A DNA stretch of 64,000 bases from Typha latifolia (Eukaryota > Streptophyta > Magnoliopsida > Poales > Typhaceae). A program made the position numbers and the translations under genes. Within the stretch, counting starts at the first letter, position 1; each line of letters starts with the position of its first letter. This document shows positions 56,101-64,000 of this stretch, piece after piece. The notes under the pieces were generated by a model. It worked only from the letters and a program-made list of their open reading frames with translations. It searched no databases and was not told the origin of the DNA. The stretch lies in the NCBI GenBank assembly GCA_019914945.1, contig CM034101.1:4165188-4229187 (forward strand), given 5' to 3'.

Positions 56101-59100
56101 ATGGAGAGTTTGGCCGATTACGAAGATGGGCTCTTTGATAATCCTGATGTAGAAGAGGAATTTCGAAGTTGTTGCGCAGAAGATGAGGAGTGGAAAGATA
56201 CTGAAGAATCTTTAGTTGAAGGTTCGAAAGAGGATCTCGATGAATTCTCGCTGCGAATGTTTTTCAAAGGTGTATCTGTCTCTGAGGCAAAGGGTCCTAA
56301 AATCTCCGGAATTGGAGTGGTTATGGAAAGGTCTCATGGAGTTCCTGCACTTCAAGTGCAGAAAAAGTTGGATTTTTATGTAGAGGAATTAGTGGCTGAG
56401 CACTTAGCTTTGATGGATGGGCTGTTGGTAGCCTTGCAGAATGGAATTCGGAAGGTCTATGCATTCACAAGTTCAGAGAAACTATATTTTCAGGCAAGCA
56501 GTTTACTACTTAAACTTGGCAATAGAAATCATAAAAATTACTGTTATAGGTCTACCATTTGTTATAATATTGAATTTACATCTATCATTTACCAGAGTGA
56601 GTTTGATCTTTATTTGAATGCGCTGATGAATGTAGTCCTGATTGATCGTTATTTGGAGTTCATTGTTTTGTCTCTTTAAGCACTCTTTCAGTAATCCTTT
56701 TTCTGCAGATTGTAGTTTTCGCTATTGTACAATCTTATTTATTATGACGGCCAACATGTTTATATTTTTGCACTTGGTAATATTCTATTAATTCAGTCCT
56801 TGTTTTAGCTTCTGGGAAGAATATTCTGTTCATTATTAGCTTCTGTGGTGGAATTGCCAGTCAGTTAGTTGGTTAACTTCTAACTATTTTAAATGTCTTG
56901 TGCTTTTGAAGTTTGGTTGAATGATTCCCTTATTTAATCCACAGATTGCAGAAACAGAGATTCTTGAAGACCAACTTTTGGTAGCTTTAGCACACAGAAT
57001 TCTAGAACTTGCTGAAAAATTAGAAGACTTTGATCTAATGCTGGTTCCTAGCTTTGAACTTGAGAGACCATCATGGTTGGCCCAAGAAGCAATTGGCATC
57101 AAGGACCTTTCTTCTGACAGGAATGGATCAGTTAGTGCCTGCCCTATTTGTTGTGAGGAGAATCAAAGTTCACAAATGATACAGATAGATTGTTCCCATA
57201 AGTTTTGCTCTGGTTGCTTGATCACTTATGTGGAAGGAAAAATACAGGCCTCACATGTTCCTATAAGGTGCCCCCAGGTAAGGTGTAAATACAACATTTC
57301 AACTAGTGAGTGCAAGTCTTTTCTTCCAGTCACTAGCTACGAGTTGTTAGAGAGAGCCTCCATGGAAGTGGGTCTTCACAACATGGAAACATTATATTGT
57401 CCCTTTCCAAATTGCTCGATGTTACTAAATGCAAGTCAGCACCTGTCCTCTAGAGCAAGCTCATCAAGTCTCTCTGATGTCAATTGTGTTGAGTGCCCAG
57501 AGTGTTGCAGAGATATCTGTATTAGCTGTGGGGTGCCATGGCATACGATGATGACATGTAATGAGTATCAAAGCCTTCCAGCAGAGGAGAGGGATGCAGG
57601 GGATATGTCTTTGCATCTCTTGGCTCAAAATAATAGGTGGAGACGTTGCCAGCAGTGCAGGCGAATGATTGAGCTCACACAAGGGTGCTACCACATGACC
57701 TGCTGGTATTCTAGCTATGCCTTTATGTTAAAACAATACAATTTTGGATCATATTCTTGCTATATAGTGCCCGTTGATAAGAAACTAATTATTTGGCATA
57801 AGACCAAGAATCTTTTCTTTTTCATGTGTTCTTTCATGTTGGATATCTGCCATTCGTACCAGCATTATTTTGTTGGTCTACTTTGTTGTCTTTAAAGATT
57901 ACCATCCCTGGACTTGTAGATTTTAATGGTAAGTTGTTAGCATCTTCAGTGATCTTTCTGTAAAAGAGTGTTTCCTCTTGCATGAGGCTCCCGCCAATTC
58001 TGGGTCAGGAGAAGGGAAGACATACACATGCTTATCCCATTATTGAGAGGTTTGTTCCTGTGTCTTGAACCTGGTGCCACCATGGGTCACATGGCTAGAC
58101 TTAGCTGTCACTACTAGGAAAGATAAATCAAAACAATGAAAATCTATTTATTTATGTCTATACTAGGAAGAATATTCATAACATTGGTAATTACAAGCTG
58201 ATGTATCTGCTGAACTTATATTCTCTTGTCTTGTATTGGATCTTATCAATGTTTGAAATATAGGTTCCAAAAATTAAAAGCAAAATGTTTTGGCAATTTC
58301 AATTTTGGCACTAAATGAAGATTAGAGAATTCCTAACTTTGGTGATGACAAACACAGCTGCCTTGTCTAAGTGGAAGCAGTGGCTGTCTGTATTGCTGCC
58401 TTACTGCCACCAGCAAGTGCCGCAGCAATAGCTGCTGGTGTTCGTCCTGCATGGCAGTAGCAGTTCCATCCACTATAGAAGGTGGCAGCAGCTTTCTTTG
58501 CAATAGGAAGCGACAGTAACTGTTCCACTTGTTATTTCCAATTTTCCATTTTGCTTTATGACAAGATTTGTTAAGTACAAGCTGGCAATTAACTTATTGT
58601 AAGCATAGAAAAATGCTTGGCCGTGGTCCTATACCGTGTTATGTTCTATATAGAGTAATCCTGTGATCCCATCACAAAGAACGTTTATATGTTCATTAGT
58701 TAGTATGTACCTTGTGATAATTTACATGCAAGCTAGTATAACTTGGAAACTTAGGCTTATATTTGGACATTCTTTTATTAGTCCTCTTGTCTATATGTTT
58801 GTATTTATGTATATGAAGAGCTTTTTTCATTATCTACGCGTATATATGTAGAATATATCTATGGGTTTGAATATATGTGTGTATGTATATATAGAGCGCA
58901 GCTCTGAGAGAAACCTTTTTAGGAACATCCGTGAAGTGGTAGCTACAAATCAGTTGCTCTGGTTCAATGTATGTTCATGAATCAATATGGGTTTATAGAC
59001 TCGGTACAGTCTGTGCATTAGGGGCACAAGCATTTCGTTAGAAATTTAGAATGCAGTACGATGATCTATATGATGTGCATTGAAATGTAGAATATCACAG

Positions 59101-59875
59101 TGGGGTACAAGTATTTCGAATAATTCTGAAAAGACTTGGCTGACATTCAAATATAAGGAAAACAAGAATGATTATCGAGCTCATAAGAGAATTGAGCACT
59201 TGACTAGGACTCCAGTGCAGAATGCAGATATTATTTTCCTAATTATTGTTGCTCGCTTTCATTTTCCATTGTATGTTTAAAACTTATCCTTGTTTCCATA
59301 ATTTTATTGTATCACTGACTCTCTATTCTGCTATGCAATTATTGGAAACAACATGCAACAATGATGACATTGAGGATAGAGCTGTATTCCTGTTTGGAAA
59401 GGATACAGGATGAAATTTGTGCCTGTTTTTTCTAACATATTGTTATTATCATTATTTCCAAAATGTACTAAAGCATAACATCACATTTCTTTTCCCATTT
59501 GACAGGTGTGGGCATGAGTTCTGCTACTCCTGTGGTTCGGAATACAGGAATGGACTTCAGACTTGTCAATGTGCATTTTGGAATGAAGATAATGTTGAAC
59601 CGTCAGTAACATACCCAAGTCAAGAATCAGAAATGTGGACATGGGATTCTTTTGATACCATGCCAGAGGGTTACTCTGAGCAAGAAAGAGCACAGTTGGC
59701 TCTGATACAGAGGTTCCTCACTGGAGGATTCAGCTTGAGTGACCATCCTTGTCAGTCACCACCCCGCTGTTCGGACTCATACATTGATACCATGAAGGAC
59801 CTCCACCAGCTTCCTTGGCTCGAGAGATTTGTCTCAGTGATTAGTGATAGTTACAATGAAGATTTCATCCAATGA
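56101..59875 (+). CDS. RBR-type E3 ubiquitin ligase with N-terminal RNase H-like domain
   Basis: Exons 56101-56493, 56945-57705 and 59506-59875 join in phase to 507 residues. After an acidic N-terminus, residues about 48-190 form an RNase H-like (RVT_3) domain, then RING1 from C197 (CPIC, CSHKFCSGC), an IBR domain (YCPFPNC, CPECCRDICISCG) and RING2 from C366 (CQQC). The catalytic Cys that accepts ubiquitin is C379 in GCYHMTC. RBR ligases pass ubiquitin from E2 to substrate through this thioester. This architecture belongs to a plant RBR subgroup; substrates are unknown. Intron 1 uses a GC donor (CAG|GCAAGC), fixed by frame continuity YFQ-IAE. Intron 2 (1.8 kb) splits RING2 inside W385, giving CWC where relatives usually have CRC. 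The RNase H acidic residues look largely lost. The frame is open throughout. Confidence 0.92.
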
Positions 59876-62337
59876 AAACATACGTCAACATCGTGCATAT
59901 CAATTCTTGTTTAATAAGTTGCTGACTCTTTTCTCAACATGGCTTACAAAATGATGTGCTAAATATGTTCCTTCATACACATGGTTTGCTTTAATACATG
60001 TGTTAATGTCTTATATATTACCTGTATCCCTAGTGAGTATAAATTTATGTTTGGGAAGTTCCTATTCTTGGTGATGACAAATGTTGTTCAACTGTTAGAA
60101 GATTGGTCTTTATTCTTCACTAGTTGCCAATGCTCCAGTGCAAAATGTATTACCTGTCCTTTAGATGAGTATTCATTCCTCTAAGAGCAGATACGGTTGT
60201 TCCGTCGAGCAATTTTAATGTGGTTCTTTTTTTCCTGTAAATCTTGGATTCTAGATGGTTTTCAGCTTTCAAGGTTTACTTGGCATGGACTCACTCTACA
60301 TGTAGATATAGTTATCACTTATCAAGAGTAATTTTGATCAGTTGCATTGTTGCATTCTGGTGCATATTAAATCATAAGCTACTTACATTTTCTCATTGCA
60401 AATTAATATGGACTCCTCATTAGTTGCGTCCCGGTGGTTTGTGCAGTCACAGTATATTATTTATACTTCTTGTTGGTCATAGAAGTGAAAAGTGGAGCTG
60501 CCAAAAATATAGGACATGCTGCTTGCTCTTTATTATAGTTGTAAGTGAGCAAAAAAGTTGACAGTGGACAGTCTTGACAATTGTTTTGCTGCCTATTTTG
60601 CCTCCTAAGATGAGCAAAAGTCTTGGTTATTATTTCATTGCGGAAACATCATATCAGATGCGCATATCATAACTTCTCCAGTTGACACCCTATTTGTTCT
60701 CCGAAATAAAAAAGGCAGTTCCAATATTTCTCCAATCCTTTGAATATTTGCGAGCTCTCTTTTCCTAGTTTACTCCCCACTCTAAATTACTACTTCCACA
60801 TCTATCATTTAAAACAAAGCACTTTGGGAATTTCTTGGTCCCTACTTGTAAGAAAATATTTGCATGCTGCTCCATAAGCTTCTTGCAAAGTATTCATATG
60901 ATGAACTGTGAATAAGCTTCTCTCAAAGTGCTCAGGATTATATATGTGCAGCACTACTGGATAAACTTCTCTTTCCTCTGCGTCTACCTCCATTTCTCAT
61001 GCTTAAACTAACCATGTAACTCCTATCTAAGTGGAAGTATACGCTCCACCCATCTTAGTGATGTCCTGTTATTTTTCACTAGACCAAACAAATACAACAT
61101 AAATGCTTAATAGTTCTTGGCATGCGAGTGATAAAAAAGGTTCTCTTTTGAGGGAATTGGAGAATGATGCTATCAGATCATTATTCATTTAGACCAAGTG
61201 ATAGTCTATGAGGAGCACTAAGGCTACACCATTCTAAGAGACTGAAGAGATTGTTTGATGGGAAAAAAAGAGGAGAAATTGAAGAGATGCCTTTACTTTT
61301 CCTCTCTTTTTCATAATGCTTTCTTTATCATAATGTGCCAGTGAAAGATAGAAATGCCTTTCATATGAGCATTTAATGAACAAAGGCAGGTAGAGATGCT
61401 ACTAGTTGTGGTGAAGCTTGAGTTGGGATGTATGCATGTTAAAGTACTGACATCTCTTTAAGCAAGAAAAAGAAAATTCACTCTATGATCAACCCATCAT
61501 TCAATTATCATGCAAAACCTTTGCATTAATCCTTATTGAATAGAATTTTATGACAGCAATAATATACTTTCACTAAGAATATCATACTCAAATACTATAT
61601 TCAATCACCAATTACTCTAAAAATTTCAGTTGACAGAGACTAGTAATCTAATTTTTGCTTTACGAACTTCACTTTCAACATTAGAAGAACGTACTGCTAA
61701 TGCTGATTTAAAAAAATGTTAGTGGTGACATAACATAAAATAGACTAACCCATTTGTATGATTAAAAACTTTCCTTCTCCTTTGTCCATCACACTTAATG
61801 CTCAAGTCACAGAAATAGAATATGTAGAGAAAGATACATCATCAACAATTATTTATAGCTATCATATATTTTTATTTTCTTAACTCTAGAAAGAGACAAA
61901 AGATATCCAATTATAAGTTTAGAATAGGCCTACAACATGCAACATCACCAGGAACTAGAATCCAAATACCATCATAGGAAACAAAGCTATATATTTCAAG
62001 AGTCTTCTGTTAGAGATGTTTGTTTTAGAGACTTATTTCCGGCTTTTTCTATGAATGTTCTAATGTAGAACATTGATATATCCTGTCTTTTTTTGTCATA
62101 TTTAAATCTTTGTTCTTCCAGCCTATCATTAGAATTATCTTAAGCAGTAAGGGAGGACAATAATTTCACTTTATACACCTATACATGAATCTCTCACCTC
62201 TCTGATTCTTTCATACCTTACATCATTCACTGCCATGGATAGTAAGAGTGTTATAAATTTTGCATCAATCATAGAAATGTTATGATCATTTCAACGTACT
62301 GATAAATTCCTTGTTATTTTGTGTGTCGTGCTATTAG
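59876..62337. other. RBR 3' UTR and spacer before the AGO2-type gene
   Basis: No credible gene. A 62-codon minus-strand ORF at 60805-60993 (MEVDAEEREVYPVVLHIYNP) has protein-like composition but no recognised family. No Gly/Arg-rich exon for the following Argonaute was found. An acceptor-like CTATTAG ends at 62337. Confidence 0.5.
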
Positions 62338-62369
62338 GCGTAGCAGATGGCGGCGGGGCACTATTACCG

Positions 62370-64000
62370 ATGCGGCGGCCGGACCGAGGAGGGTCATCGT
62401 GCGCTAGAACCTTAGATCTCTCCGTCAATCATTTCCTCATTACGTACAACGAGAAAGCCGTGATTCTTCACTACCTCATCCATATCAAGCCCAGGACACT
62501 TGCGAAAACCGAGAAGATTTACGAGGTTTCAAGATTCGAGAAGTTATCAATCAAGAATGAGCTGTTCAGGGCCCACCAGAAGAAGTTTCCGCCGTCGTCA
62601 ATTGCCTACGATGGCGAAAGCAATCTCTTCGGCGCCGTGCGACTGCCGACCGGCGAATTTGAAGTAGACCTACGCGGCCGAAAATTTGTCGTCGGAATTG
62701 AGTTCAAGAAGAAGATAGAGCTTAGCCACCTTAGAGACCGACCTATACCAGGAGAACTCTTACAAGGCCTAAACGTCATTGTAAGAGAGGACTCGCTAAA
62801 GCAAAAGATTGCATGCAGGAGAAATATATACTCTACGAATCGAGCTTTCCAGCTTGGAAGAGGCATCACAGCTCTGCTTGGCTTGCAACAAACACTTGCA
62901 AGCACTGAGACTGGTCCGGTACTTCGCATCAACTACTCGATCACGCCATTCATCAATTCCGGCCCGGTGCTCCAATTCCTCAACGAACATTTGGGTCTCC
63001 CGTTCGACGAAATGACTCAACTAACAGAGAGTGAGAGATCAGCTGTAAAGGAAGCTTTAAATGGACTGCAGGTGACCGTAACACATCGAAGAAGTAAAGA
63101 GAAGTTCACAGCTCTTGGCCTGACAAGTTTGGTTACGGAGAAGATTGTGTTCAGAGATGATCGTTTGGACAAGGAGGTGAATCTTGTGGATTACTACAAG
63201 AACAGGTATCTGATTGAGATCAAATTCAGGAGGCTGCCTTGCTTGGACTTGAGCAAGAACCAGATGAATTTTGTGCCTATGGAGTTCTGCGAATTGGTAG
63301 AAGGGCAGAGGTACCCAAGAGATAGGCTAAGAGGGGAGGAAGAGAGGGCACTGAGGCAGGTAGCTTCAGTTCATCCGATGAGAAGGAAAAAGATGATCAT
63401 TGAAATGGTTCATGCAAAAGATGGGCCTTGCAGGTATCTATCCTCTATGTTAAACCTTTTGCCCTCTTCTAATTTCAATGTCTAGTATATAAACTTTGTA
63501 AGAAAACAGGGGAGAGCTGGCTAAAAAGTTCAAGATAGGGATCATCAGTGACATGACCCAGGTGACAGGCCGAGTCCTGGAGTGCCCAAATCTAAGGCTG
63601 AAGAATCTAAGGGGCAAGTTCTACAAATTTAGAAGCCAAGATGGAGACTGCCAATGGAACCTGATGAAGAACAAGCTACTAGAAGGCCAGAAATTGGAAC
63701 ACTGGGCTATTCTAGACTTCAGTGCAAAGCCATCCAACTCAAGCCAGCGAAGACTTGACACCTCTTTTTTCACTGAGAACCTCGTCGAACGGTTGCGTCA
63801 CCATGGTATCCAAATCAACAAGGACCCTGCCTTTGTACAAGAATCCAGTATGGCTGCACTCTCCAGCTATAGACGGCTCTATGGAGAGCTAAAGAAGGCA
63901 AAGCAGACACCAAACGGGCATCCAATTCAGCTGCTCATCTGCGCCATGGCAGGTCGCCATCCTGGTTACAAGAGTCTAAAGCTCATATGCGAGACTGAGC
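62370..64000 (+). CDS. AGO2: AGO2-type Argonaute, 5' part (3' end outside window)
   Basis: Exons 62370-63433 and 63510-64000 (open at the edge) join in phase across a 76-bp intron. The product begins MRRPDRGG, then the N domain (LSVNHFLITYNEKAVILHY), linker 1, a PAZ domain at about residues 183-330 (LPCLDLSKNQMNFVPMEFCE, LVEGQRYPRD), linker 2 and the MID region (CQWNLMKNK, QLLICAMAGRHPGYKSLKL). Argonautes load small RNAs and silence target RNAs; the AGO2/3 clade acts in antiviral defence and DNA-damage-linked small RNA pathways. PIWI catalytic residues lie beyond 64000. 62370 is the first in-frame ATG, but an acceptor-like AG at 62336-62337 with open frame behind it suggests an upstream exon; the family's usual Gly/Arg-rich N-terminus was not seen in the 2.4 kb upstream. 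Confidence 0.9.

Noticed and set aside
60805..60993. 62-codon minus-strand ORF with protein-like composition
   Set aside because: No known family, no flanking exons or promoter signal; insufficient to call a gene.
1..64000. tRNA, rRNA, snoRNA and CRISPR searches by eye
   Set aside because: No A-box/B-box pair with a cloverleaf, no rRNA core sequence and no regularly spaced repeats were found.

Overview
The window is nuclear DNA of a flowering plant. It has large spliced genes with GT-AG introns, AT-rich spacers full of microsatellites, and many retrotransposon and MITE remnants. A monocot outside the grasses looks most likely: first exons of the metal-transporter genes are GC-rich, the other genes are only moderately so, and the AGO2-type protein begins MRRPDRGG. 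This placement is an inference. No bacterial, organellar or CRISPR feature was seen.

Layout. (1) 1-3708: the last two exons of a G-protein beta subunit gene (AGB1), an intact-looking but truncated 5' fragment of a YODA-type MAPKKK gene without its kinase domain, and a complete three-exon dUTPase gene. (2) 6371-17263: a ten-exon gene of 1848 codons for an EXA1-type GYF-domain protein with an eIF4E-binding motif; its introns hold a MITE and several local duplications. (3) 17264-25192: a long AT-rich spacer with a Copia-type LTR (antisense, initiator-Met primer site) and a GC-rich island rich in CACGTG motifs. (4) 25193-26197, minus strand: a three-exon BOI/SBP1-type RING E3 gene with GA/GT microsatellites around its first exon. 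(5) 26200-40700: gene-poor DNA with a decayed Copia-type element (gag remnants between LTRs), a 273-bp TRIM-like element and a second copy of the Copia LTR. (6) 40984-53963: three tandem IRT1-type ZIP metal transporter genes, each with three exons, a conserved promoter block and a TATA box; duplicated flanks, a LINE fragment and palindromic MITE-like DNA lie between them. (7) 56101-59875: an RBR-type E3 ligase gene with an N-terminal RNase H-like domain and a GC-AG intron. (8) 62370-64000: the 5' part of an AGO2-type Argonaute gene, cut by the window edge in the MID/PIWI region.

The genes do not form a single pathway. The ZIP array is the one real cluster: local duplication of an iron/zinc uptake transporter, with the copies differing mainly in the metal-binding histidine loop and in flanking insertions. 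EXA1 (translation control through eIF4E) and AGO2 (small-RNA silencing) both belong to families implicated in plant-virus interactions, and AGB1 and YODA families both act in cell polarity and stomatal signalling, but linkage alone proves nothing. No clearly new system was found. The best leads are the truncated YODA copy beside AGB1, the histidine-loop variation and shared promoter block of the ZIP array, the RBR ligase with a catalytically degenerate RNase H-like domain, and the apparently missing Gly/Arg-rich N-terminus of the AGO2 gene.
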